64,000 nucleotides of DNA, from assembly GCA_024220525.1 (NCBI GenBank), contig JAMYWO010000026.1, forward strand, positions 74,530 to 138,529. The letters are read 5' to 3'. The notes beneath the pieces were generated by a model that worked only from the letters and a program-made list of their open reading frames with translations, was not told where the DNA came from and made no database searches. Below, piece by piece: positions 1-12,283 of the stretch. The translations under genes were made by a program, and so were the position numbers. This DNA comes from Cochliopodium minus. Lineage: Eukaryota > Discosea > Himatismenida > Cochliopodiidae. Position 1 is the stretch's first letter; every line of letters starts with the position of its first letter.

Positions 1-149
1 ACAAAACCACCAAATGCTTTAATAGAAAAAAATAGGCCTCAACCGAAATAAAAATTTGTTAGTAAATATATCAAAGAATGGTTCAATATCAATCAACATA
101 TACAATGATAATATTATGATGAATCATACCTATGTGATCCAAATTATAT

Positions 150-290
150 TGCGGATATTAAACTGTTGTAATTTGGACATCTCTAGATCTTCATGTAATA
201 AATACAATGATTTGGAGATGTTAAAAGAACTCATCGATAATAAAGCGAATATAAACGTGGTAATGGAGATACACCTATATCTTTCAAAAT
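150..290 (+). pseudogene. Ankyrin-repeat scrap
   Basis: One ankyrin-like unit is readable: NDLEMLKELIDNKANIN, followed in another frame by GNGDTPI, the usual start of the next repeat. The frame changes between the two parts, and no start codon, partner repeats or splice sites are visible around them. It is most likely a remnant of an ankyrin gene like the one at 29-31 kb. The short flanking string around positions 85-130 (caacatatacaatgataata) recurs near 36.43 kb beside the RCC1 genes, so this may be debris of a shared duplicated flank. The assignment rests on the repeat signature only. Confidence 0.4.
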
Positions 291-399
291 TTTTGAGAGA
301 TTATAACAAGGACCACAAAGGATGTCATTTTTGTTTTTGCATTCATAACCAATATTTTATTGGCTTTATCAGGAAATAAATATCTAGATTTTTTTTCTT

Positions 400-1090
400 T
401 TTAATTTTTGATAAATATAGTTTCACCATTTTAATCATGTGAGACCAGAACAATCAAATCTTTTACCTCCAAACAAACTATTAAAGAAAGAAAGAGTGAT
501 TTAAAACAATTAGCTCCTGAATCCAAAAATTTTGAATTTACTCCGAAAGTGATTGAAAAAAGTTAAACAAAACTTAAAATTTGTTATTCTTATCTTATAT
601 ATTTTTTCAAAAAAAATTAATGGCAAAGCAACAGTTTGTTATTTCATAATTACATCTTCCCATTTAAATAAAAAAAAAATGAAGAATTTATTGTTTTGCA
701 AAAATAAATACTTCAATACAACCAAGAAATGTATTTCACTCTCTTTTAATTCAAAAAAAGAAAGTAAAAAATCGATAATTTGGGCTTAATTTTAAATAAT
801 TTAATTTTTTTTTAAAGTTTTGGAACTCTTTCCATTCTCATCTCTGCATTTCCAAAACGAAATATAAATGGACGATTCAAAATCAATTGAACGTCATTAT
901 TCTAAAATAGGTTTAAAATTAATAAATTATTTAATTTTAACTGATAATAATAAAGATGAGAAAGTTGCAATGGAATTGGATAGCAAATGGAAGAAGATAT
1001 TTGATGAAATAGAAAATGGATCCTGCAAATGGCATTATTTTCAATCATTCATAAATAAACTCTAATTTTTTTATGAAACAGGAATGTTTT
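400..1090. other. Mostly non-coding; small ORF at 868-1065
   Basis: The stretch is AT-rich with poly-A and poly-T runs. One open frame at 868-1065 (65 codons, plus strand, starting MDDSKSIERHYSKIGLKL) has mixed, protein-like composition and could be a small gene or an exon. I recognise no family and see no clear splice partner. The frame at 553-789 is Lys/Phe/Ile-rich, as expected from AT-rich non-coding DNA. Confidence 0.3.
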
Positions 1091-1097
1091 CAAAAAA

Positions 1098-1557
1098 TAA
1101 ACTAAATATCAAAACACTTTTTTTTAGAGTTTTGATAATTCCTGATTTTGTATTGTCATCAATGCAAACTGGTATCCTTTTACACCTATATTGTTAAAAA
1201 AAAAAAATAAAGGAACAATCAACAAACTATTTTTAAATTTACCTGCTCCAAAGAAACAAGCTTTGACCAATTGTGAAAAATCTGATTTGACTCCATTCGC
1301 AAATGTATTTGAAATATGAACCTTTTAAAATTAAAATAAAAAATAAAAAATAAAAAATAAATGAAAAAAAATAAAATGAAATTTCTAGATGGTAAAATAT
1401 TGTTAATTAAACTTTAAAATTAATGATTATAACGATAGCCTTCTGGACACCAACAAATTTCCCAATACTTCTAAAGTTGTTGGAATCTTTTGATTCATTC
1501 AAAGATGACTTCAAGAAGCCAAATCTCCATACTTCCAAAATTCGTGAAAAATTTCTT
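1098..1557 (-). CDS. Unrecognised gene, two 3' exons
   Basis: Two minus-strand exons look real. The upstream one (about 1557-1440) encodes NFSRILEVWRFGFLKSSL and continues to GKFVGVQKA. The downstream one (about 1325-1098) contains an intron with donor near 1241 and acceptor near 1189, and ends GVKGYQFALMTIQNQ followed by ELSKL and a stop. The composition (regular hydrophobics, few Lys/Asn runs) differs from the flanks. The RILEVWRFGFLKSSLNESKD stretch is faintly reminiscent of PEX11 amphipathic helices, but that is only a hint. No 5' exon was found, because the region beyond 1560 is occupied by a plus-strand relic, so the gene may be truncated. Confidence 0.35.
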
Positions 1558-2680
1558 TGACAAACATAATATAAAAATAAATATTTAATATCTTGATAAA
1601 TATCTTCAATTTGAATTTACTAGAAACCTTCCCAAAGGGGCTTTATCTGACGGAAAAACCATTGGCTGTTTTGATTATTGATGAACTTTCGATCATGTCA
1701 AATATGGAGAAACACATTGCCTCTACTTATGTTGTAAACATGAAAGAATACGAGCACCCTTCTTATCTTCTCTGCCCCTTTTTTTCATCTCTTCAACCAG
1801 ATGGAATAAGGAAAGCATATGGGTCTCCGGGAAGTGAAACACCAATACAGACGAGATTATTAAATGAAAATGATATTCAAGAAATATCTAATAGTGCATG
1901 ATGAAAGCAGAAAACAACTTGACTAAATTCAAATTGGGACCATTTCTTGCTGCATTTTGGGCTATTAGAATGTCTGCACTTGCTCTAAAAGAAAGATCCC
2001 TTGGAAACTTTGATGATTATTCTTTTTTAATCACTCTTTCTCTGCTACTTGGTCCTTCTTCTTCAAATTATATTCAATCTTTCTCTGGTTCTCCGATTCT
2101 CAATACTTTTAAAGTTACTCTTCAATCAAAACTTTGGAATGTAAAGACGATAAATTGTCCTTCTTCATTGAATTGTTGGAAAGAAAACAGGATGAAAATT
2201 TTTTCCAATATCAACAAATTGAATTCTCAAACGGTTTTCCTGAAAACACAATTTGTTTTCCTCACCACTCAAACCACCCTGCTTGGGACTTTTTGGTTAC
2301 CTATAAAAGTGATGAGGGAAAAATTTTGTCTTCTTTTTGATACAACATTGAGAGATGAGAAAAACTCTTTTGTTGATTCTAATCCAAATCAAGAACACTC
2401 CAAATCACTAATAAAGAAAATGAATCACAAAGTAAAACTCTTTGAGAAAGTATCAAAAGAGTATAATTCAATTCTTCTAGGTTATTTTTTGAAAAAATCT
2501 TATAATTTTTTTAATTTTTTGTATTTTCTCAATAATTTTTTTAAACAACAAAATTGAATAGACAAATTTCAAATGACCAACAAGAATACTTTTCTTTTCA
2601 TTGCTTCTGGGGAGATGGTTGGGATGAATAATCTAAAGCCTCAAACTATCATTTGTACCAAAAGCAGCAAATTAGGTTGA
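1432..2680 (+). pseudogene. Crinkler-like (CR effector) NTPase relic
   Basis: This is a plus-strand fossil of the same family as the locus at 4.2-7.9 kb. The recognisable parts are a Walker-B-like strand ending IIDEL, a downstream strand/loop block (FFSSLQPDGIRKAYGSPGS) that aligns by eye with MFIMYSSLDLLQFTTSEEL of the other locus, and a C-terminal region with a FLFIASG strand resembling the nuclease-like end of CR proteins. The element is broken, with several interruptions, and no N-terminal header was found. Age is unknown, but decay is more advanced than in its neighbour. Confidence 0.4.
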
Positions 2681-2689
2681 TGCATAATC

Positions 2690-3110
2690 TAATAGTAAAT
2701 TTAAATTAGAATAAATAATTAAAATAAATTTAATAAAAAATTAAAATAGAAAGCTAGATTTTTAAGTCACCATTAACTGGAAAATTAACAAATTAAATAT
2801 ATTTAAGTTTTTGTAATTTTGTATCACCATTTTGAGTTGACAAAAAAAATAACTTTGTGTTTTTGAAGTTTTTCTAACAAGAAGAGTAATTAACCTGGGA
2901 TTGTTCACAATTAAATTTTCATTTTTTTTTTTTGTTTTTTCTTTCTTGGAGTAGAATTTTCAATTCTTTTTTCTTCATATAATTTCATAGAAAACTCACT
3001 TGTTCTTTTAGGTATTTCTGAAATATACAACACTTACAATATTATCATTTCCCCAATATATTCTTTTTATGTGAAAAAAAATATTTCCAATTATTTGTCA
3101 ACCTCAAGTT
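2690..3110. other. Intergenic, nothing recognised
   Basis: Strongly AT-rich sequence with homopolymer runs. No open frame with protein-like composition and no RNA gene was seen. Confidence 0.5.
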
Positions 3111-3114
3111 TTCT

Positions 3115-3660
3115 TTGCAGAAATTTAAGGATCTGATGAAAAAAGATCTTTTGAGCGGAGAACTGCTTTTTGGAAAAGAAATCACTGGAACAGATCTTTT
3201 TTTGATTTCTTTTCTTCAAGATGTTCTTTTTATAGATATGGATCTTAGTGTTTATATCAATATTTTTCTCAAATTGAACTATTCTCTTTTTTCAAATCCT
3301 ACCTCGAACACTTATACCCACGCTCAAACGGATACTCCCTTTCATCCTCAAATCAATTCTCAAACATACGTTCAGATTCAAGTTAATCCTTATCATTCCA
3401 CTCCCTCAAATAATCCTCCCAATTTATCTTTGGTACAGATTTCAAGAAACAATGTTTTTTTTTAAAACCAAAGATTGATTTAGAAAAAGAGGAATACATT
3501 TGTTTTCAATGTGGAATGAATTTTGAGATAAATAATAAATTATTCAATCAAGCTAAAAAATAGGTATTTCAATCATACTTTCTTGTTGTAGATGTGGGAT
3601 CAATATGCATTATCCACAACCATTTACTTGTCTGCAAAATTTATGATGGTTGATCAGAAT
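3115..3660 (+). pseudogene. Unrecognised fragment with Cys pairs
   Basis: An open frame begins directly after a good acceptor (tttctttgcag at about 3114), reads KFKDLMKKDLLSGELLFGKE and ends in a Pro/Thr/Asn-rich tail at 3465. In other frames just downstream are EEYICFQCGMNFEINN and CRCGINMHYPQPFTC, which look like halves of a zinc-binding module. The pieces are not in one frame and no single intron joins them cleanly, so this is either a decayed gene or one with introns I could not resolve. No family is assigned. Confidence 0.25.
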
Positions 3661-3766
3661 GAAACTCTCATTGTTAATAATTGGCATGCCAATTAGATGG
3701 ATTTTTTAAATATTGTTAATGTTTGAAGATATTTGTATGCAATATATTTTGTTTAATTACTTTAAC

Positions 3767-4175
3767 TCAATTCTCTTCAGAAGAAGATAAATTTGAAAAA
3801 TCTAACTTTATGTTGTTTTTATCAAATGATTCTGATTTAGTATACTCCAAAACATCAGAGTCAAAGAAGATGTTAACTTCACATTCAACATTATGTTTTT
3901 CGCAACTTTTTTCTTGATTACAATCTTTATTCTTGCATTTGTGAAGATTGCAAAAATTACTAAAAAGAGATGATTCGTTTGAGCAACTATTTTTTGAAGC
4001 ACAATTCTTTTTGTGATTTTCACAACGAAGAAAAAGAGTGAGTTCGTTCTTTTCCCTGGCAGTGTCACAGTCTTCTTCAGAGCATTTGTGTTCCTTGCAA
4101 AAACTCCCTCCCTTTTTCAAAGGTTTAAGTTGGCAACCAATGAAAATGCAATTTTTAATTTCTTTTAATAAATTA
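3767..4175 (-). CDS. Cys-rich C-x2-H-K-C repeat fragment
   Basis: A minus-strand frame carries three tandem, irregular copies of a Cys/His module: NCIFIGCQLKP then FCKEHKCSEEDC, a middle copy ending CSNESSLFSNFC, and NLHKCKNKDCN. The pattern (C-x4-C, then FC-x2-H-x-C-x4-C) is typical of zinc-knuckle repeats found in fungal and amoebal proteins. After it comes an acidic tail ending NLSSSEEN and a stop. No ATG opens the frame. A plausible acceptor (ttattaaaag) lies just upstream, so this is probably the last exon of a gene whose 5' part I cannot find. It lies immediately downstream of the Crinkler-like locus but appears independent of it. Confidence 0.4.
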
Positions 4176-4209
4176 GTTGATTAAATAATAAAAAAAAAAG
4201 GAAACAAAA

Positions 4210-7200
4210 TGATTCACCAAAAACTTCTATTACTCCACGAAGAGAGAACCAAAAAATTTGTCAGGGTCGTTGCACACATAAATTTCTTGGAAGTAATTTT
4301 CATAATCTTTCATATGCTCCATTCTTTCTTTTTTTGTTTTAATCTCTTCGTTCATTTTTTTTTGAATTGATTTTGATCTTTTTCTTCAAAAATCAATTTT
4401 TTAAGTGATTTTATGTCTTTCTCAAAATTTTCAATCTCTTTATTTCTTGTATCTTTGAGATCACCTTTGGGAGGATTCTTGTCGGTGATGAGGATAAAAT
4501 GGCAATTTTTCTTTTCTAATTTTACAACTATTTCTTGATTTTTGTTGCAGTATTCTTCAATATTTTTGTTGTATTTTTTGATAACTTCACAAGTCAATGT
4601 TAGAACGTTGATAGAAGTAGAAGCTCGTTTTCATTGAGATTGGTTTTATCCTTAGTTTTGATCTCAGCGAAAAGGTTTTGATTTTCATTGCTTTCATTTG
4701 TATAATAGATAGAAATATCCTTTCCTTGAGTGTCACAATGAACAAGATAATTTTGTTTGGAGTATTTTGGGGTTTTTTCAATATCCCAAGCCTGATCTTT
4801 ATCAATTTTAACGAAAAGTTGAGATTCTTTGTTTGTAAATGAAATTAAATCTCCAAAAATATCCTTGAGAGGATATTTGTTGTGTTTCACCAAATCATAA
4901 ATTTGTGGATTTTCTTTCACAAAAAATTTATCTTTTTCACAAAGTTCAATGATTTGAGGATCAGACTGAATCAATTGGAGGGAAGTCAATTTTAATTGTA
5001 ACAAGTTTATTATTCTTATTTCATTGAGCAAGCCACTGTGATTGATGTCTTTGTTGATGATAGAAAGAGCATTTTCACACATTCTTCTTCCTTTAAAGGT
5101 TTTATCATTGTTTCCAATTGGAGTCCAATCTTCAGAAAAAGTTTTGATGAAAAATTTAGAAGAAAAAAGATCAAAAAAGAGATCTTTCCTCTTTTGAACA
5201 AGATGTTTGAGGTGAACATTTGAACAAAAGAGGCCAGAAAGTAAAAGATCTTCAATAGAAAATTCACCAATCTTATAATTAGGAGAAATACGAATCGGGA
5301 TGGCACAGAAAGCAAGATACATGACAGTATTTTCATTTGAAAAAAGGTCATCAATAGGAAGCCCCAATTCAACTTGAAAAAAATTTTCAGAATTCAGAAT
5401 TTTGTTGTTGTTTAGAAGAAGTGTCTGGAAGCTAACTACTTTTTCATAAGATCTGTTGTTGGTACAATATTCGATTTGTTTTTTAGCAAAATAGATTTGA
5501 TCAGCATCCCTCTGCGAGAAATCAGGGGCATGTTTCAAACGACATTCAACGGATAATTGCTTTGGTTCAATTACTTTCAATTTTTTCCCACTATTTGTTT
5601 TAAGCTCTTCACTTGTTGTGAATTGTAAGAGATCCAAACTGCTGTACATTATAAACATATTGATTCCCCTCTTCGAAAACTCCAACATTGTTCTGTCTAT
5701 TCTCTTTTTGAATTCCCTTACCATAGAGTATTCTTTTTGATCTTCTACTATTTTCCTTAGTTCATCGACAAAAATAAACATTGATGTTGTTTTGTTCTTC
5801 GGGCAGACAACTGTATTAAAGTGTGAGAAAATGAGAAATGCCATCTTTTCGATCGAAAGTTTTAAAGGGATGAATCTTGATACATGCAAACAAAATTTTT
5901 CATATTGGATGTGTTCAGGATTGATAAAGTAACTAGAAAATTAAAAAAGTATTTAATATTCAAAAAAATAAAAAATAAACAAAAAAAAATAAACAAAATG
6001 AAAATAAAATAAATAAAATGGAATAAAAATATATAAACGCAAATACTTTAAATTTTACCAATAACACATCTTTAAAATGAAATCATAAGTCAAAATATTT
6101 AATCTTCTTTCTAAAATCTGTTCATCACTCATAGTTTTTTCGTTCCAAAAATTCGAAATTGAAGAGTGTTCAAAAATATAATTAATTTTGTCATTGTAAG
6201 TGATGTTGACAGAAGGGATAGGAGAAGATAGAAGTTCTTTGAGAAAATTTTGATTTTTTTTGTCAAAACAATCCCCATATTTTTCATAGAACCTTCCTTT
6301 CATTGATTCCAAACATAACACTGACCCGAGCAAAGTTTTTCCTTTAAAAAAAAAGATAAAAAATAAATAAAAAACAATTATAAAAAAGAAATGAAAAATG
6401 AAAAATGAAAAATGAAAAATAAAAAACAAAAATAAAAAATAAAAAATAAAAAAATAAAAAATAAAAAATAAAAAATAAAAAAAATATGAATAATAATTAT
6501 TACCTGACCCAGGACACTTCAACAAAACGACAGTAGTACCTCTCTCAAAGTGAATAAAATTAGGTTCCATTTCTTTGTTCTTTACAAAAGATAATTTTTC
6601 GTTTTGAGATTCTTGGTATCTTTCACTTAATGATTCTCCTATCTTTTTCATTGCTTCTTTAGGCTCCCAATACTCATAATTCGTGTTGGTTTGAACAATT
6701 CGTGCCATGTTGGAGGGTATTTTAAAGTTTTCTTTCAATTTCAATTCTTTTTTTTTTTCAAAATAATTTAAAAAAGAAATAAAATCATTCAAAACTGTTT
6801 CTTCTCTTTCCCATATCTCTGAAGAAAGATTGTTCATGTCATTTTCATTCTCGTTCACCTTATTAATGAATTTTTTTAAGCAATGAGACACCTATGAAAT
6901 AAAATAATAAAAAAGAAATAAAAAAATTGATTAATTAAATGAACCTTCAATTCTGTTTTGAACTATTGGTAAAGAAAGATAAATTTAAATGAAATTATAA
7001 CTAAAAAATCCCTACGTAAATAGGAAGATGTTCTGTAGTCAATTCGTCAATTTTTGATTTAAATTCTAAAGTTTTTATCTCAATAACAACTGATTGTCTG
7101 ACAAATCTGAAAAGCTTGATCTCAGCAAGTCTGCTGATTTCAAACGAAATTCTAATATTTTCCTTCATCTCCTCTATATTGTTTCCAACCTCACAAAACT

Positions 7201-7871
7201 TTGGCTTCCAGTTATCATCCAACAAACTCAATGGTGTTAAAGTTTCATCAAGTTCAACAGCAATGAGTTCCTGGATTTAAAAAAGGTTTAAAATAATTCT
7301 CACATTATCGATATAAAATTATAAGCAGCATATTCTTACATCATATCAAAATTTTTTTTTAATATGTTTTCTCATTAATTTGAAACTCAATTATGATCTT
7401 GATTCTTTGGGTGTTATATGATTTTTTTTATAAATATATATATTTTGTTTATTTTCTTTGTGTCGGTCACTATATGGGGTTCGCACAATAAATTTAAATT
7501 AGAATGATCAATATAATTATAAATCACATTTAGCCAAATTAAGGAAGTTAATAACATATCATGATCGAATAAAAAAAATTTACCAATTTATTTGATACTC
7601 TTTTGAACTAAATATATAAAAAAATATAAATGGGAAAATTAATGGAAAACAAAATTATAATTACCCATAATACTTTGATATTCTTATTTTCAAAAATATC
7701 CTTCCAATTATTTTCATCAATATGATCAGATCCTTCATATAATTGGATATCTATCTTAATTCCCAACTTTTCTTTGATATTATTTTTTGTGGTTAGAAAA
7801 TCTTTATCAATTTGGATGATATTCTCTCCTTTTTTATTATATTCATGAATAGAACAAGTTCTATTGCCCAT
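4210..7871 (-). pseudogene. Crinkler-like (CR effector) locus
   Basis: A minus-strand multi-exon locus with the layout known for CR effectors. At 7871-7665 is a short ubiquitin-like header (IIQIDKDFLTTKNNIKEKLG, ending VLW). A linker exon follows near 7270-7001. Next is a P-loop NTPase with a Walker A (CPGSGKT, split by an A-rich intron around 6340-6505) and a Walker B (TTSMFIFVDELRK near 5770). The C-terminal region carries LFAEIKTKD and HFILITDK, matching the E-x-K core and following strand of PD-(D/E)XK nucleases. The family assignment is inference from this layout. The locus looks nearly whole, with about one break in its C-terminal part, and is treated here as a fossil. Confidence 0.55.
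6340..6505. repeat. A-rich (aaaataaaaaat) low-complexity intron
   Basis: Imperfect tandem aaataaaaaat/gaaaaat units fill an intron that splits the P-loop-encoding exons of the Crinkler-like locus. The open frame across it is compositional. Confidence 0.6.
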
Positions 7872-8033
7872 TTTTTTTTATTTAGGAAATAAAAAAAAAA
7901 ATTTATAAGAAAATCATAAGATATTAAATCATAATCATTTCTTTAAAATGTTTTGAAATTAGCAACTTTTGAATTAACAAGATGAAAATTAATCCTTTTA
8001 TTTTTTATTTCCAAAGTGGGTAAGGAATAAATT

Positions 8034-9975
8034 TTAATTATCTTGCCACAATCTTTCTTTGTGAAGTTTCCCATCAAAAAAAAGTTTCCATTTATCGTAA
8101 ATGATCCCAACAACGTCATGAAGATCAAAATTAGACTTGAGAAAATCAATCAAAAAAAACAAACGATCTTTGTTTTCAAAAAGGTAAGAAGTCACGTACT
8201 CATTACCTTTATTCTTCTCACCAGGAAAAAGATTCATAGTCAAAACCTCGAGAATGTAAACAACGCAAATGGGATGGTGGACATTTTGTTCACAAATTTT
8301 AAAAAGACCCTTTTCTTCACCGAAAAGGAGTTTTATTCTGAAATTAATGAACTCGTCAAAAACTTCATTAACTAAACATAAAATAACTGAAACAATTGAC
8401 TTGATGTGGCCTTTAAATTGAAATGTTTGAAAACTTTGTTTGAGAGCATTCTTGCAATGTTTGTATACAGTTTGAGTTCTGGCTTTGTTGTGATAACACA
8501 TGTGCTTGACGAGAGACTTGTTGGTTTGGACATTAAAAGACTGTTTGATCACAGATGCAAACAAATCCTTATTATCCAAGAATTTTAGAGAACATTCATC
8601 TAAAATAGGATTTATTTTTCCTAAAATTTTAAAATTAAAAAATTTAATTTTTAAAAAAAAAAATAATAAATTTTAAAACTTACCCAAACAAGTAGGAGGT
8701 CTTGTTTTTGGATCCATTTTCGAAGTTAAAAATACGATTTCAAAACAATTGAAGAAGTCTTTGAGATTAAGCTTCTGATGCTGGGATTTGATGATAAAAA
8801 GTTGTAAAAAAAAAAATATTTAAATATTTAAATGGGAAAATATTCATAAAAAAAAAAATAATCGAAAGTTTTTTTACTTCATCTATTTCACCCATTCTGT
8901 GTCTAATAGAAAACAATTGTAAAAATGTAAAATCACCCATGTACCAATCTTAATTAAAAATAAACAAAATTAATTTTGATTTTTTGAATAATAATTAACA
9001 AATTAATTAATAAGTAAAATTTTTAAAAGAATAAATTAGTAGAGATGTTCAAAATATTACAACAGGTTAATTTGTTTCTTGTAAAAAATTATCTGCTAAC
9101 AAAGTTATAAACTTTGGACAAGTCAATTTGAAATGCGTAATTTTTTGTCAAAAACTAAAAAATTTTTTTTTTTTACCTAACCATAATGCAATAAACGATA
9201 ATGGGTCGCGGTGTATAGTAGAAATCTTACAAACAGCTAAATGGAGACTTTCATTTTGGCCTTGTTGACAATATCCATTAAGAACCTTGAAGTATTGGCG
9301 GAATTGTTTCCAAAATGGCCTCACGTACTCCAAAATAGAAAGTAAATAGTTAATGAACGAAACGCAACTCGACCTCCTAGTTTGTTTTAACTTGTAATCC
9401 TCCCAATTTTTTGGATTTTCTTCGTTCTAATTTTAAAGCAATAAATTTTTTTTTAAAAATTACTTCAAAAAAAAAAAATTTTGTTTCACTTTTTTCCTGT
9501 TAACTAAAGACAAATATTCGAAAAAATTCTTATCATCTTCTATGTTTTCTTCTTTTGGAAAAAGATGGTACTCGTATGGTGCCAAAGTCCTCAAACACAA
9601 ACAAATCAAGTCAGAAAAAGCAATCCTCACCCATTTTTCAGTTGATTCAACCAAAAAAGTCTTCGCTTCTTCTCTTGAATCAAAAATGAGTTTGTTTAGA
9701 AGCCACGAACAACCACTTGGTGAAAGAGAAAAAGATCCAAATATTTTAGGTTCGATTTCCAACCAACCAACTTCATTTTTATTGAGGAAGAATTTGGTGC
9801 ATTTATTGGTGTAGATATCAATACATTCCTTGAGAATTTTATCCTTTTCCTCATCACCTTCCTCATATCTGTAATTTTGTGATTTCTCTTTATCAATCTT
9901 TTTTATTTGATATTGGAAAATGAAAGAGAATAATAGATATATATCTATATATCAACTTTACCATCATGGAAAATT
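8034..9975 (-). CDS. Unrecognised five-exon protein, about 500 aa
   Basis: Exons chain in frame: about 9925-9489, 9447-9178 (holding WLEIEPKIFGSFSL upstream and HRDPLSFIALWLG at its end), 8949-8878 (WYMGDFTFLQLF, MGEIDE), 8777-8693 (LNLKDFFNCFEIVF, MDPKTRPPTCLG) and 8606-8034, ending ERLWQDN. Every junction has GT-AG ends and keeps the frame. The start is unclear: a cc-ATGATG followed at once by gtaaag near 9970 could be a minimal first exon. The protein is predicted helical and soluble, with Cys scattered and no motif I know. The helical FIALWLG context vaguely recalls UFD2-type core repeats, but the diagnostic NPyLRaKLVE segment is absent, so I give no name. Confidence 0.6.
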
Positions 9976-10052
9976 ATGGATGAGCCAAATTTTTTTTTTA
10001 TTAAATTGAAATAATAATTTATTAAATTGAAATTAAATAGGATGAAATGAAA

Positions 10053-12087
10053 TTATTTTTTCTCTTCTGGGTTTTCTTTCTTGGGTTGTTGTTTCTTTGG
10101 TTCATTAGTTTTCTTTGGTTCGTTAGTTTTCTTGGTATCTTTCTTTGGTTCTTCTTCCTTAGGCAATTCTTTGACATAAGGGATGAACTTGAGACCATAA
10201 CAGAAAGGTTGAAGGACTTCAGGAACATTGATACCTCCCTCAGTTTGGTAGTTCTCCAAGAGACAGCAAAGAGTTCTTTCAGTAGCAACCAAAGTAGAGT
10301 TGAGCATGTGTACGAACTTTTTTTCCTTTCCAGTGTTGAAACCACAACGAATACCTTTGTGAAATAGAAAAATCAATGTTAGATAACAAAATTTTGATTT
10401 TTTATTTGGATATTAAAATTAAAAATATATTCAATTTTAAGTTAAATTTTAAATTCGTATATCGTATATGTTTTTGATGGACTTACCAAGACGTTTGGAT
10501 TGGTAGTCAGTACAGTTGGAGCAAGATACGAGTTCTCTGTACTCTTGAGTGTTAGGAAACCAAGCTTCAAGATCGTACTTCTTAGAAGCAGCATCATTAA
10601 GAGCACCTATTAAAAAAATTAATTGTCAACAAAAAATTCAGAGTAAAAGGAAATTATTTTTTTACCAGATACAATAACGATGACTTGGTATGGAAGACCG
10701 AGGCTTTGGTAGAATTCTTCAGAGTTTCCAATCATCTCCTCGAACATCTCCCAAGAGTCTTCTGGTCTGGTGATGCAGAACTGTTCGACCTTTTCGAATT
10801 GATGGATTCTGAAGATACCACGCAAATCTCTCCCAGATGATCCTGCCTATCAAAAAAAATTAAAATTAAATTATATATTATGCTAATAAGAATAATGATA
10901 GATAAATTTTATTTTCTTTGTTTCTTTTATAAGATATAAGATTCTTTTCATACCTCTTTTCTGAAACAAGTGGAGAATCCAAGATATCTCTTTGGGAGAT
11001 CAAACTCGTAGAGCCATTCATCCATGTGATAACCAGAGATAGGTTGTTCAGAGGTTGCAATCAAGTACTTTGGTTTTTCTCCTTGACCTACAGATACTTT
11101 GTAAAGTTGTTCATCAAAATCAGACAATTGAGCAGTCTTTGCCATAACATCTTGATTCATAAACAATGGAGTTTGCAATACAGTAAAGTTGAATTTATTC
11201 TCTTCTCCTTCTTTCTCTATTGTGGAGATGGTTGGAAAAAAAAAAAATTGATTTTTATTTATATATCTAAAATGAAATCAATTTACCTTTTCCCTTTTCA
11301 GATCCCAACTTTCCAAATTTCTTGTTGGTCAAAAATTGGATTGCATAGTTGATGAGGGCTTGATTCAAGAGAACACCAGGTCCTTTCAAGAAATAACTTC
11401 TGTGACCAGAGATTTTAGTACCTGAATCCATGTTATAACCATCCAATCTGTATAAAACTTCAGAGTGATGCAATGGTGCTTGGATTAGTTGCCTTGGTTC
11501 CCCCCATTTTCTGATTACAAGGTTATCATCTTCATTATTTGAAATTGGGACAGATGGATGTCTTTATAAGAACAAAATATATAATTAAATTATACCATTT
11601 TAATATATATTTAGTGTATGAAAATTAATAATTTTACACAATGTTTCCTATTTGACTCCAATATTGATCTCTCATTTCGAGCATTTTGTCAACAATTGAT
11701 CTTTCTTTTTCTTCTCTTTGTACCAATTCTTCTCTTTGTTTGATTAAATGCTTTGCATCTTTCTTTTCTTTCATCAATTTTCCTATCTCTATTTGCAATT
11801 TTTTCATTTCAGATTGAATTTGTTGTTGATTTGTAGTGACTGAAATATATTTGAGAAAAAAAATTATATTTATATAATTTATCATGTTTTATAATTCATT
11901 TATATATTTTACATTTTCTCCATGTGGAATCGAATTGTTGAACCAAATCGATAAGATATTCGCTGGCATATCTGGATCTTTGGGATTTTTTCAATTTGTT
12001 CATTCCTTCCTCAGTTCTTACATCCAAGACATCCATTGATAAATCTTCAATTTGATTGGTGTTATTTATTTCTTTTTCATTGCTCAT
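10053..12087 (-). CDS. SERS: Seryl-tRNA synthetase, cytosolic
   Basis: This class II aminoacyl-tRNA synthetase charges tRNA-Ser. Seven exons join in frame to 505 aa: 12087-11913, 11839-11638, 11561-11287, 11216-10954, 10846-10666, 10606-10487, 10354-10053. The order is an N-terminal coiled arm ([20 protein letters not shown]), then the conserved GNIVHPSVP, then motif 2 ([17 protein letters not shown] and FEKVEQF) built by splicing of exons 4 and 5, then motif 3 ([11 protein letters not shown]). The length suits a eukaryotic cytosolic enzyme, and no mitochondrial presequence is seen. The C-terminus is a Lys/Glu/Pro tail with repeated EPKKTN units, like the basic tails of eukaryotic SerRS. Adjacent genes are unrelated. 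Confidence 0.95.
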
Positions 12088-12283
12088 TTTTGAATTTATT
12101 TGGTTTAAAAAGTTTTTTTTTTTTTTATATTTTTAAAATGCACTGTTAAAAAAAAAAATCTATACTCAATAATTTCTTATAATTTTCCTATAATTGATTC
12201 AACCAATGAATACAGATTCAAATCATATACTGTAATGAAATAATTGAATTAAACAATAAAAAATTTTATTTTTTATAGTTGTA

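Noticed and set aside
3767-4175. Cys-rich piece as the end of the Crinkler-like locus
   Set aside because: The upstream locus has its own stop near 4212, and the Cys/His repeat is a different module.
8034-9975. Identification as UFD2/E4 ubiquitin ligase
   Set aside because: A helical context with FIALWLG is suggestive, but the hallmark NPyLRaKLVE block and a U-box are absent.
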